Counted from the stretch's first letter, positions 32,026 to 42,060 are shown. The stretch is 64,000 bases of DNA from Phlegmacium glaucopus (GCA_015039465.1 MU130378.1:1740570-1804569), one strand, 5' to 3'. Notes: generated by a model from the letters alone, not told the origin. Numbers and translations are program-made.

Positions 32026-34462
32026 TCAATGCCACGCTTCTGCCATGTCAATATCTCTTTGTCCAGAGCCAGAGGCGACGTTTGGCCTTGGAGATGCAGT
32101 GGCGAGCAGTTCTTCGAGCAGCGTCGTCACAACATCGTCTTCCGCTTCCTTGCTAATATTAGCACCGTTCGGAGGCATCTGAGCCTTTATCTTCTCTGGT
32201 AATGCAGGATATGCAGTTTCAGAGAATCCCATCTACAAAACAATTTAGTCAGAACATTAACGATTAAACGAAAGTATAACCCACGTCGGAAAGCTTTTTA
32301 GCGATGCGAACTATTGCGCGAGTTGTCAAATCTTCTGGTTTCTTATGCTGGTGTCGAAATGGTCCGTGTCCCAAATGCGTGTTACTACGCCTGGGAACAT
32401 CAACCCTCTCAGCTTCAGGATGGACCTGAATTGACGATATGTCATGCTCCCCTAGAATATCAGCTTGTGCCACAGGAGCACTGCCATCCCTATAAGCCTG
32501 AAGCTAAAAATAATTATAAAAATCTTGAACGTACCTTACAACATACTGCGCAGCGGGTCTACGAGCTAGCCTCTCCTGTCTCCTTTGCTCGCGTTCTTGG
32601 CGATAGCGCTCCTTCTCAGCCTTATATATACGTTTGGCAGCTTCAACTTGCGCGCGCAGATCTTGAGCATTCGGCTTGGCTGTCTGACTGCTAGATTGAG
32701 CGCCGGGTACGAATGGAAGGAAAGGGCCTTGGTAACTCCGACGACGATCACCCACTGAGGGTCCCCCTGAGAAACGCACCCCAGGGATGGGTGCAGGATT
32801 TCCATTAGGAGGCGGTACGCTTGGAGGAAGAGGAGGAGGAATGTGTCCTTGCGCAACAGGCGGAATATAAGTACGATCCGTTTCGGGGGCCGGCGGTGAG
32901 GGAGAAGGATGATCATGGGTAGGGGGTGATGGGTTATAGGAAGGCGAGGGGCCAGGAGGAGCATGAGGTGGTGGTGGTGGTGGTGGTGGCGCGGAGCGGG
33001 GAAAACGATGGAAGGGAAAGGGCGGTGGCCTAGGGGGTGTCGGGCGACTACTGTGCGGCGAACCATCAGGGACACGAGAATCATAGACTGGAGGTGGGTG
33101 TGGAACATGGGGTCGAGATCCAGGCGTGTGTGGTTCATGAGGGAAAGGACCACGAGAAGGAAAATGACCATAATGACGAGAACCGCGAAGAGGTGGTCCA
33201 TGCATAGGTCCGAACGGGCCATGGGAACGCATCCCTTGGAACGCCCACCCAAAGGCATTATTCATAGGATACCAAGGCGGGAAGGGTGGGGAAACATGAG
33301 CCAGATTCTCACCCTGGGGCTGGTCTGAACGGTTCTCATTGATATTCGGGGAGCGAGTATCTTCTGCGCCAATAGGTACCTGGGCCAAAGTTCTAAAGAA
33401 GTTGCCAACCACATCAGTAAGCCTTCTGGCAGCAGCATCTTCGGCCTGGTCACGCTCTTCAGTCGAAGGAGGATTCGACATTCCATTGGTAGCATTCGAT
33501 AACGCTTCAGGATGGGTGGCCCAATAAGTCCTATTGTTGATATTGCGTCCAATGTTACGAAGACCTTCTGATAATTCGGGGTGTGACGAAACTACCTGGG
33601 TTACGTCATGTACCAAGGAAGCAAGATCATGAAACAGTGATGGGGAAGTAGCGGAGGCTGGAGACTCGTCGAGGGACGGTAAAGGTGGGTCCTCCACTTC
33701 GACAGGCGTAACTATTTCCTCAGTATCTCTGTTGTCGTCGACGTTCTGTACCTGGACCTTTGGAGTGCTCTGAGCTGCGACATGGATTTGGACGGAAGGA
33801 ACGTCAAAGCTATTGTCTTTGCCTTTGTCGTCCCTGCGAGAGTTGAGATCATAGACATGGATGGGATGCTTGTACGATATTTCCTCTCCCAAAACTGAAG
33901 TAATCGATGCAGCTCCAAAAGACTGCGCTCGACCTTTTCCTTTGTTCAATAGAGGGGGTTGCGCTGTAGAGTGATCGTCTTCCATGTCAGTGTCCATCTC
34001 GTGAGTATGATCATGGACTACACTGTTGTTGCTGCTGAGAACTTCCACAAAGGCATGAGGGCCCGACTTGGATATGTCTTCCTCTGTCACGAGAGCGGGC
34101 GGAAACCTTTCCCACTCCCCAACGAACTCGTAAGCATCTCCGTCAAATGGATTTCGACTGAGAGACGGGAATTCGAGAGGTTTCCCCGCACTGTTTTGGG
34201 CGGAATGCAGATCCACAACTGCAAACTTGATTACTTGACCCGATTGATGAGACAATTTGTAGAAATCTTGTAGTTCTTCGTCTGAACTGAGGGTTATCTC
34301 GTCGTTATCATTGTCAACATAAGACACCCCAACATTGTCGAGAGGGATGTCGTAGAGAACATGTAACTTGGCCGCAAGAAGAGGCCAAGTAGGCGGCTCT
34401 GAGAAAGTGAGTCGACGATTAAGGCCCTCAGGGCTAGTGAATTTGAAGTAAGTGGGAGGCAT
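32026..34462 (-). CDS. PB1-domain protein with proline-rich middle and UBA-like C-terminus
   Basis: The N-terminus MPPTYFKFTSPEGLNRRLTF and PTWPLLAAKLHVLYDIPLDN, VSYVDNDNDEITLSSDEELQ form a PB1 domain with the acidic OPCA-type motif (type I), residues 5-85. A long, disordered middle follows, rich in Ser and Pro, with a His/Pro run translated from a (GGT)n microsatellite on the plus strand at about 32964-32988. A basic coiled coil (EAAKRIYKAEKERYRQ, REQRRQERLARR) leads into small 3' exons ending with LSDVGYTF, MGFSETAYPALPEKI and DDVVTTLLEELLA, which resemble a UBA domain. PB1 plus UBA is the frame of p62/NBR1 autophagy receptors, but I see neither a ZZ finger nor an NBR1 (FW) domain, so receptor function is inference only. 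Divergent from ketopantoate reductase (337 bp). Confidence 0.75.
32964..32988. repeat. (GGT)n microsatellite
   Basis: A run of about eight GGT units lies in the proline-rich coding part of the PB1 protein gene. It codes for consecutive prolines/histidines on the minus strand and is expected to vary in length between strains. Confidence 0.8.
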
Positions 34463-34799
34463 GATAGTTAGACTCGGAAGATGGGTTAAAGGTGGCCTAA
34501 CTTATATCTATAGTTTTAAACTCCGCACTGCGCAACTGCGCTGCATTGCCGCAAGGCTTTGGAGCATAGAGTCACTGTTCCAACATGACTCAACTGTTTT
34601 AAAATGAGTAATAATGTCCTTGAGATGATCGATGACCTATAACGCAGTTGCATAATTTGCAAGAGGGGTTCGGTGAATTTCATGATTTAAATCTAGTAGT
34701 GTCACTGTCACATCTTCTTCAATGTTCCTACCATCTTCAGGCTTCAACTAATTGGAGCGCACATCTATATGCTTTTGCGAAAGTACATATCATTTCGCG
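34463..34799. promoter_or_regulatory. Divergent intergenic region, PB1 protein / ketopantoate reductase
   Basis: Both genes read outwards from this 337-bp stretch, so it should hold both promoters. A near-upstream TTG at 34752 opens a longer frame for the reductase, but TTG starts are not expected in a nuclear gene. No other structure noted. Confidence 0.4.
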
Positions 34800-35993
34800 A
34801 TGCATTATCATGTTCTCGGTTTAGGCCCAGTGGGCTGTCTTTTAGCTCATAACCTACGACGCGTCCTCCCGTCTACACTCGGCATCAGTTTGATCCATAA
34901 AACGCGCCAAAACGAACTCGCTTTGCTGGAGAAAGGCTCCATTCAAGTGGATACCTTTGGGGCCGTAACCACTTCTAGCGGATTTCTCTCGGAAGAATTT
35001 GAAAATACGAACCAAAGCCCTCAGCAACAAGGAGACCGAGTACAGAATTTGAAGCACATTGAATCTCTTTTCGTTGCTTTAAAGGCGCAACATACAGTTG
35101 ACGCTTTAAAGACTCTCACATATCGTCTCTCCGCCAACTCCACCATCGTTTTAATGCAAAATGGTATGGGACTTTACGAACAATTACTTCGCGATGTTTT
35201 TCGCAACCCCAGCCAACGGCCTCATTTCATCCTCGCGTCTAACACCCATGGCGCTTTCACAACTCAACCTTTCCACGTTATTCACTCCGGGATAGGCTCT
35301 ATCGATTTCGGAATTGCGCCTGACTCCCAAGGGCGTGACTATGAGACAGGCTTTTACGATGAAAATATACCGCACTCGCAACGCCGACCGCGTCTTTCAG
35401 ATATTACTTCGCCGACTGATGTAGGGTCTATCAGATACACAAGCCTAAGGGATACCGTGGCGGCCCTACTACTTTTGGAACCTCTTAGCACTTCTTGGAA
35501 GACGTATGCGGAACTTCAGCTAATAATGCGACGAAAACTTGCTGTAAACGCAGTAATAAACCCTCTCACTGCCTTAATGGGATGCCGGAATGGGGAACTA
35601 ACACGGTTGCCCTTTGCTTCGCGGACTATGCACATGATTTGCTGGGAGGCTTCATTGGTTTACGCTGCGGAGATGAGGCGTGAGAGTACCCTCTGGTTAG
35701 AGGATATGGAATCTCGAGGTGTCGATTCAAAGGACGTGACGCTACCCTCTCTGCCTAAATCCTTAACCACTGAATGCCTAGAAGATGAGGTGGTTCGAGT
35801 GGCACAGTTGACGAAAAACAATGTATCATCGATGCTACAAGATGTTCGGCGAGGAAAAACTACCGAAATTGGCTACATTAATGGATATTTGGTGAATCTT
35901 GGTCGGGAGCTTGGAGTACGGACGCCTGTTAACACAGTACTTTGCGACCTTGTTAAGATGAGATATCATATTCCTTTGGATCAAATGCTGTAG
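34800..35993 (+). CDS. PAN5: 2-dehydropantoate 2-reductase (ketopantoate reductase)
   Basis: The enzyme reduces ketopantoate to pantoate with NADPH in pantothenate and coenzyme A synthesis. The 397-residue protein starts MHYHVLGLGPVGCLLAHNLR, with the nucleotide-binding GxGxxG-type motif right at the N-terminus as is usual for the ApbA/PanE family. IVLMQNGMGLYEQL matches the family QNG block. LAVNAVINPLTALMGCRNGE contains the catalytic Lys region (MRRKLAVNAVINP). EIGYINGYLVNLGRELGVRT is the conserved C-terminal helix. There is no intron, and the length is normal for fungi (yeast PAN5 is similar). The Met at 34800 is chosen because it begins directly at the dinucleotide motif; the frame extends upstream but without an ATG. 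Confidence 0.9.
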   Translation: MHYHVLGLGPVGCLLAHNLRRVLPSTLGISLIHKTRQNELALLEKGSIQVDTFGAVTTSSGFLSEEFENTNQSPQQQGDRVQNLKHIESLFVALKAQHTVDALKTLTYRLSANSTIVLMQNGMGLYEQLLRDVFRNPSQRPHFILASNTHGAFTTQPFHVIHSGIGSIDFGIAPDSQGRDYETGFYDENIPHSQRRPRLSDITSPTDVGSIRYTSLRDTVAALLLLEPLSTSWKTYAELQLIMRRKLAVNAVINPLTALMGCRNGELTRLPFASRTMHMICWEASLVYAAEMRRESTLWLEDMESRGVDSKDVTLPSLPKSLTTECLEDEVVRVAQLTKNNVSSMLQDVRRGKTTEIGYINGYLVNLGRELGVRTPVNTVLCDLVKMRYHIPLDQML

Positions 35994-36564
35994 AATTTGT
36001 CTGAACTGGAAGAGTCAATACGAAGTCAATTTTTTGTATGTGAGTTCAGTTTTCAGCAGTTTCTTTCTGAAGGCAATCAAACCTCATGATTCTAGTTCAG
36101 CCTAAACTCAGACACGATTTGTGCTCTGCCATTTAGCATCGATTTCTGGATTAGATTTTATCCACGCTTTACAGTCCAGGTAGTGGTGCTACGTTTTAAA
36201 ATCTTCTTCGAATTGTCAAATTACCTGGTTGATCTGGTTAATAGGACAGTTTCGCGTTCTTCTCTTGCCTCATGCAATTCACGTCAGGTTGTGGAAATAG
36301 CAGCCATGAATGATAATTTTCTGTGGCACGAGCTCAAGTAATATCACTTCGGCTCTCATTTTCAGGTCGCGTTTCGTATGTCCTCGATGAGCCCTGAGTC
36401 TTCCAACTGGACAAAGGCTATCGATGCATTACCATCGTGGTCAATTTGACAAAACGCTTAAGCGCTTGAGCGCTGAAAAGGCCGGGCCTTGAGGATAAGG
36501 CATGGTCCAGTGGTGGCTTATTTTAGCTTATTTTGAGACCAGGGATGCCGACTCTTAGGTACGA
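35994..36564. other. Intergenic stretch before the inserted element
   Basis: This holds the 3' flank of the reductase gene and 570 bp of AT-rich sequence. A short palindromic tract, CGCTTAAGCGCTTGAGCGCT, lies near 36457-36476. No gene seen. Confidence 0.5.
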
Positions 36565-36572
36565 AGAAGACC
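36565..36572. repeat. Target-site duplication, left copy (AGAAGACC)
   Basis: The octamer AGAAGACC directly abuts the left terminal inverted repeat and is repeated exactly at 37225-37232, abutting the right one. Eight base pairs is the size made by hAT and some P-like transposases. Confidence 0.8.
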
Positions 36573-37224
36573 AGGACCCCGGGCAATAGGCCAAGAGGAA
36601 GGGTCCGAATCCGGACAGGATTTGAGGTTTTTTTACCGACAGCTGGGGTCAATCCGGACAAGATTTGCCAAAAAATTTTAGGCAGCCAGTGCCGGAATCC
36701 AGACAAGTTTGAGGAAATTGGGATAGGTTAGGTTGCCTATCCGGACAACTTTTAGGATGCTAAATATACTATGATACAGTGTAGTCTGTTGAGTGTACAA
36801 AATGAGCGACAATATTGGATAAGCTACTGGTTCTGATTTTTCTTTCTTTTTTTGTATGTTATTCTGGACTTAAAATAGTAATAATTTTTTTGTAAAACAA
36901 AGATTTGGAGAAGGCCATCTCTCAGTTAGGCATTCTTGACCTGTTTACTCATAGACGATAGGATACACTCATTCTAAGCTAGAATTGTGCTTTTTGAGCC
37001 AGGCGAGAGCAGTACAAATATTTTTTGAGCCCTAAGAGGCCTGATCTACCGATCCGGACAAAATTGGGCCGAAAAATAGCTAGGTCGACAATCCAGACAT
37101 TTTTTCGGAAAATTTTGGGAACCTAGGTGCAATCCAGACAAGAATTGCACTGAATCACAAATTCCTGTCCGGACAAAAACTTGAAATCTCAGACCTTGCC
37201 TCTTGGCCTATTGCCCGGGGTCCT
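36573..37224. mobile_element. Non-autonomous hAT-like DNA transposon (MITE), 652 bp
   Basis: Both ends carry a perfect 26-bp terminal inverted repeat beginning AGGACCCCGGGCAATAGG; pairing weakens past that point (AAGGGTC against CAAGGTC). An identical 8-bp duplication flanks it. The interior has no transposase-like reading frame; the small frames found in it on both strands start within the inverted repeat and show the mirror-image peptide LPLGLLPGVL. Several copies of a TCCGGACA-type motif lie inside the ends, at least four on the left and four on the right. Eight-bp target duplications and TIRs of this size are established for hAT elements; the superfamily assignment is inference because no transposase is present. 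Confidence 0.82.
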
Positions 37225-37232
37225 AGAAGACC
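37225..37232. repeat. Target-site duplication, right copy (AGAAGACC)
   Basis: Exact copy of 36565-36572, next to the right terminal inverted repeat. Confidence 0.8.
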
Positions 37233-37596
37233 GTGCTGATCCGATAGCGAACGGTCTCATTCGTAACGATCTACTTCCGCGGCACTTTTCAAGGTTATGC
37301 ATTCTACGGGTTTCACTTGTTCCTGCCAAGGAGCAATATACTACATTGAATAAAAGTGGAGCTATACTCCAGATCACAAGAGCAACCTGCTATATTCGTA
37401 CCTTTGCGGGAGACTCATTCTCTTCTCTTGCCGTGCCGATGAAGATTGGAGATGCCAAACTGGCATTTTCAGCTCGGTCTTAGGTTCCAATAATCCTGTA
37501 TTATTGGGTACGAGTTCTACAACTCGAGGAAAATATTCTACCAATTATTCATAACTTTTGATCAATGAAGAAGAAGAATTGTTCAAGTGCGTGTCC
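37233..37596. other. Intergenic flank right of the inserted element
   Basis: AT-rich sequence between the element and the tandem repeat at 37597. The open frame through it on the plus strand starts inside the element and has no family likeness. Nothing else is seen. Confidence 0.4.
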
Positions 37597-37640
37597 TATC
37601 AGTCCGTGAATTACATACTATCAGTCCGTGAATTACATAC
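37597..37640. repeat. Tandem duplication, 22-bp unit x2
   Basis: Two identical 22-bp units starting TATCAGTCCGTGAATTAC lie head to tail, with a partial third copy (TATC, then a diverged GTCCGTCCGTTACAT). It lies 70 bp past the 3' end of the fucosyltransferase-like gene. Confidence 0.85.
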
Positions 37641-37709
37641 TATCGTGTCCGTCCGTTACATGGTGGAAATAGAACGTGTCTGTGCTGGTCCATGACACCG
37701 GAGGAGGCG

Positions 37710-39458
37710 TTAGTGGTCGTCTGAATTTGGTTGTCCCCATTTTACTGTCCTCACTGTACCATCCTGCCATGATTGCACTCGCCGACGGGCAAGAACAGAC
37801 ATAGTCGAGCGATCAGTGCCCACAAATCCAACACCACTAGACTGGATAACCGCATCGATTAAAACCGGATACCTGCCGATTGTCAGTAATATTATGTCGT
37901 TGAGGATGTAAGTTGGCCTACCAAGCGCCGTGGATCTCGATCGTCTTCGAGTGGTCAACTCGAAACCACCCTTGAGCCACCACACCTTCCCACCATGTCG
38001 CGTTCTTTTCGTCGCTTGTCATGATAACGTGATTAACGACCAAGGCCTTGCGCTCTAATAAGTCCTGCTTCACTTCCTCGACGCGTCGGGCGATAACAGA
38101 AAGAGGGGCGAAGCAGTCGGCTAGGGGCACATTGCCGCACCAATTGGCAAAATCACCATGACGAACGTGAATAGCAATCCACTGTACTATCATTACTTTT
38201 CAAATAACGGCGACATGGGCAACATCACGTACGGGAGGTGTCTTGTGGCTGTCCTCGATGCCCAAGGATGTTCTGACATATTGATCAGCCAGATCCTCCA
38301 GCCGGGGGGACCAGCGCATGTACTGTCCGACATGTAACCATACCGGACTGTAGTCGAATTCAAACTCAAATGGCTATGCAACTTTAAGGTTTCAAATCTT
38401 TCAGAACTTGCGATGGATGACTTGCCTGGTGTGAACAGACGTAATATAGGTAGTCGTAACAAAGCAAATGCTCATCAGGCGGTAATTTGATGTGCTTCTG
38501 CTCAGATGCTCTAGGATCGCCAGCATTTTCTGCTCGCATCTCTGGGAATGATAGCGTGGCTAATGAGGAAAAAGAGCTATGTTGATCATGTTCATATCGC
38601 GGAATTATTTTGATCCACGTCGGTGCTTTGGTATACGAGATATCTTCCAACAAGCATGAGGACTGACTGATTCAAAATTTCTGACCACTTACCTAAGTTG
38701 AGATGACCCGGTACTGAGCTACGACGCGGAAATGCTTCGCGATCTTGAACTACTTCCCAAGTGTTCCAACAACCAATTTCCTCCAAGATCGGGCTGTTGC
38801 GATTTTTGACTTGATGCCATTCCAGTACAGGTTTTTGCAAACCTTCCTGAAGTCGTGCAAGATCAAAGACTTGGCCAAAATCAACGGGGGGAATATGTCC
38901 TCCGATGTGAGACGGAGTGAACATGGCAACAATTGGAATACGATTTGTGAGCAATCCCAAATATATTAGGTTCATCTAGAGGGCAAGATTTGATTTATGC
39001 TTGACAATGGAAAGTCTTCGATGCCGCTTACATATGTCATAACATCGTTTGCTGATAGAGAATATGAGTTGAGAGGTGCAGAGGGCAATAGTTAATCTAT
39101 ACGTACTCCATCCAGCGGATATCCAAGAAGTGATGTATTTCGTGTCGGGTCGTAAGTTATCTGTTAGATAGGGGTCTTGAGCAAGAGCTTTCATATCCAT
39201 TGGAAAAGGTAGCCAACCTCTGAATCGATCTGTTGGGGGACCATTCAAGTAATTTACTGGGTCTGAATTGTTGGGGGTTTGTAGGCACATCTGAGAGCCC
39301 AGCCTGAGTCCCGATTCCTTTTCATCATCTACGAGCGGATAAAGAGGAGACTTGAGAGTCTGCAGAGTCGTTGACAAAAGACCGAAGATAGAGACTGCAG
39401 CTAAGCATACAACGGCCGTGTAGATATGTTTGCGCCTGGGTTTAGTCTCGAAAGACAT
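37710..39458 (-). CDS. Fungal O-fucosyltransferase-like glycosyltransferase, type II membrane protein
   Basis: The protein has a short cytoplasmic N-terminus, one membrane anchor (IYTAVVCLAAVSIFGLLSTT, residues 12-31) and a lumenal domain. Landmarks are CLQTPNNSDPVNYLNGPPTD, KYITSWISAGW spliced to TNDVMTY through a 20-nt exon, MNLIYLGLLTNRIPIVAMFT, CWNTWEVVQ, SVPGHLNLDISYTKAP, LPPDEHLLCYDYLYYVC, WIAIHVRHGDFANWC and a C-terminal GTDRSTMSVLARRRV. The HVRHGD.-..-GTDRS..S pattern resembles the HxRxxD-like and C-terminal motifs of GDP-fucose O-fucosyltransferases. The acceptor is unknown. About seven exons are required. It is head-to-head with a GDP-fucose-transporter-like gene, 186 bp between starts, which supports a fucosyl donor. 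GDP-mannose or another nucleotide sugar cannot be excluded. Confidence 0.75.
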
Positions 39459-39644
39459 TGCCCTTCAAGGAGTTGTGGACGAAAAGGCGAGGGGGCATCC
39501 GAGAGGTCCCAAGAATAACTGGTTCACTTTTGGTTCACTTGATCGAGATTTAGATCGATATCAGCCTCAGGATCTTCCTTCCGCAATGGGCCTATAAATA
39601 TATCAAGCTCATCCCCATCCCTCCTTCACCATCTGCACACTATC
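39459..39644. promoter_or_regulatory. Shared divergent promoter of the glycosyltransferase and nucleotide-sugar transporter
   Basis: The 186 bp between the start codons contain a CCTATAAATATATC stretch (39590-39603), about 40-55 bp before the transporter ATG, which is a good TATA-like candidate for that gene. Co-regulation of the pair is inferred from position. Confidence 0.45.
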
Positions 39645-41058
39645 ATGGCGGCCATTCTTCATCCAGAGAGGCTGAAAGTCGCTGCTGTCGTCACCTTCTA
39701 CATGGCCTCTGCTCTCATTGTCAGTCCCTGTCTCATTTACCACTGTCTAACTACAATCTCTGATTCTCCTCTTCTCATACTAGATGGTCTTCGTGTGCGT
39801 CCGATCTCCTCTTTCATTCTATAATTCATAATCTGAAATTCCATATTATTCAGTAACAAGGCGGTACTGAACAGCTCACCAGATCTTCCGCTGATATTCC
39901 TCTTATTTCAGCTTCTCATTGCTGTTATCCTTCTCCATCTCTCGGCTGCCATATCTAAAAAGGTTCAAATACCTAAGCTTGATCTCCAAGTTGCCAAGAA
40001 CCTTGTGCCCGTTGTCTCCGTCAATATTATTGGCCTTGTATTTAATACTCTTTGCCTACGTGACGTAGAAGCCTCATTCTTCCAGGTAATGGTCAAATCC
40101 ATCAACTGTATGATTAACTTGTTAAACTGGACAGATTGCTCGTGGCCTCGTGCTACCTCTCACCATAGCAGTCTCTTCTGCGTTTAATAGATCTACACCA
40201 TCTGGACAAGTGATAATTGCGGCTGGCATTGTTACTTTGGGATTCATGTGGGGAGTTGTACCATCATCCGATTCACTTCCCGTCACATCTATTCCCTCAA
40301 CCTTATCCCTTTTCTATGGATTTTTATCATCCCTCTTTATTGCCTTCCACGCGGTCTTAATCAAGACCTCTCTTCCCTACTGCAACAATTCTACCATTGA
40401 ATTGGCTTGGTGGACTAATATTGGATCGGCAGTCATGGTCCTACCCTTCGTCCTTCTTCTCCAGGAACCCTCAAAACTGTTCGAATTGGCCCAAACTGAT
40501 ACATGGAACTGGGGTGTCTTTTTCTGGGGAACCCTTGTCACTGGCGTATTTGGATTCTTGCTTTGCATCGCCGGATTACTGAGTATCAAAGTCACAAGTC
40601 CTGTCACTCACATGTTCTCGAGTGTAAGTTCCTCTGCTTTCACGATACCATTACCCTAAATTCGTCTGCACAGGCGGCACGATCCGTTCTTCAAACAGGA
40701 CTTAGCATTCGGTTCTTTGGTGATATCCTCACTGTGTATGTAATTTGACACTCATCCCACGTCGATTTTATAACACATGCCATACTCTGTAGCAATAGGG
40801 CAGCATCTATAGGGACCATCCTAGCAGGGACGATGCAAGTAGATTGACGCCTTTCTTGAAATTTATTTAACTGACAGTATGACCAGGTTTTACACTTGGG
40901 CTAAATCTGTGGAAAATCCTCCACCCCCTCAGTGCAAAGGCTCGGACGTCGAACTCGGTCACAGTTCAATAAAGAAAACGGCAAGTCATGGCCGACCGGA
41001 CCACATTGGCATAGAGCAGGTTGATCAAGTGACCAATGAAAAAGATGTCATGAAATGA
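39645..41058 (+). CDS. Nucleotide-sugar transporter, GDP-fucose transporter-like (SLC35C/TPT family)
   Basis: This is a multi-span Golgi transporter of the drug/metabolite superfamily. After splicing, the first span runs into MVFVNKAVLNSSPDLPLIFL, and LPLIFLLFQLLIAVIL, LVPVVSVNIIGLVFNTLCLR, FIAFHAVLIKTSLP, GSAVMVLPFVLLL, VTGVFGFLLCIAGLLSIKVT and SPVTHMFSSAARSVLQTGL follow. The NKxxL, FNTLCL and SPVTH-type segments fit GDP-fucose transporters better than GDP-mannose transporters. There are about ten hydrophobic segments. An 11-nt exon (39784-39794) supplies MVFV. The last intron, 40835-40886, must be GC-AG (donor GCAAGT) to read GTMFYTWAKSVENP. The C-tail is short and charged. Its neighbour on the other side of a 186-bp promoter is the putative fucosyltransferase. 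Confidence 0.8.
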
Positions 41059-41569
41059 CGCTGATTGGACAGATATAATGACATGCATGATGTAAACGAT
41101 ATATATATTATATTCCAGTGCGGCGCTGTATAGCGCAATATCTCCATGATCTACGGCTGGAATGTGCATAGCCACCTCTAATCTAGGTCGTGATCCCACG
41201 GGATCTCCCGACCCGTACTCATGGAGATAATAAACGGATTAAAGTCCAAGGTATGGTCGAGTTGGCATCATTAGCTACTGGAAAGTCTTCCAGACGCGTT
41301 GATAGGAAGGGGCGAGCAGAGAATGCGGCTGCACGTAATTAGAAATTACAGAACCCAGTACCCGCGGTCCTCGAGGGTTTCCTGCTGGCAGCTAAACAGA
41401 ACCAATAGCAGCATATTGGTTCCATTAATAGTTCGTAATAATGAAATAGCCGTCAGCACGCGTTTGTACATTGGGCTCTTTCGAAAATTGCTTGCTTCTA
41501 AACTCAAATGAAGAATAAAGCACAAGGCTCAGGAGAGGTGACGGCCGCCATTGCTTTGAAACACCACGC
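41059..41569. other. Intergenic stretch 3' of the transporter
   Basis: A low-complexity ATATATAT run at 41099-41110 and AT-rich flank. No gene recognised. The minus-strand open frames in it have no family likeness. Confidence 0.45.
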
Positions 41570-42060
41570 AGGACCTCTGGCAATAGTAGGCGAAGCCTCC
41601 ATCCTTTTGAACAAGGGCAGTAGCCAATCTGGACAAAATCTACCAAATTTTTGAAAAGGCCGAAACTTCGCCTCTGTCCGGACATAAGGTTGGCAGCCAT
41701 CGTGCGATTGTCGCGCTACATGTTGACTCGCGAGTCCCGCAACATCTTTTAAAAATATCATGTGTTCTGTTTGGACTTACTTGTATGTTATTTTTTTGAC
41801 CTTGCACCCTCTTGCACCGCTGTCCCTCGTTTTTGATGTAACCTGTCCCACAAAACGGAATAATGATGGCCTATCTATCATACTAGGTATTGCTTTTCAG
41901 TGTCATCTAGGCCTAATCTCTTGTCTCCTGCATTCTGGATACCCCCTGCCTCGTCTGCAGCGATTTTTAGGCCCTAGAGCGATCCGGACAAATTTCTCTT
42001 CGCGTTCGGATGAAAGTGGATTAGACCACACTCGTTCCTATTCGGGATTTGTGCGGATGT
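41570..42060. mobile_element. Decayed relative of the 36.6-kb DNA element
   Basis: The segment starts AGGACCTCTGGCAATAG, close to the terminal repeat of the element at 36573 (AGGACCCCGGGCAATAGG). It continues with CCAATCTGGACAAAATCTACC, CTGTCCGGACATAAGG and GATCCGGACAAATT, matching that element's internal motifs in the same order and orientation. The TTTTTAGGCCCTAGAG just before the last motif corresponds to TTTTTTGAGCCCTAAGAG in the first element. A right inverted repeat is not clear (CTATTCGGG near 42040 may be a trace), and no target duplication is visible. The right boundary is therefore approximate. Confidence 0.55.

Noticed and set aside
32566..33258. A 230-codon alternative frame on the minus strand, rich in His, Pro and Leu
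   Set aside because: It lies within the proline-rich exon of the PB1 protein and comes from the same GC-rich repeats in another frame.
34752..34799. N-terminal extension of ketopantoate reductase (longer open frame)
   Set aside because: It would have to start at TTG; the ATG at 34800 begins right at the nucleotide-binding motif.
37181..37483. Plus-strand open frame starting in the right inverted repeat of the transposon
   Set aside because: Its mirror image occurs at the left repeat (36518-36706, minus strand); both come from the inverted repeat and not from a gene.
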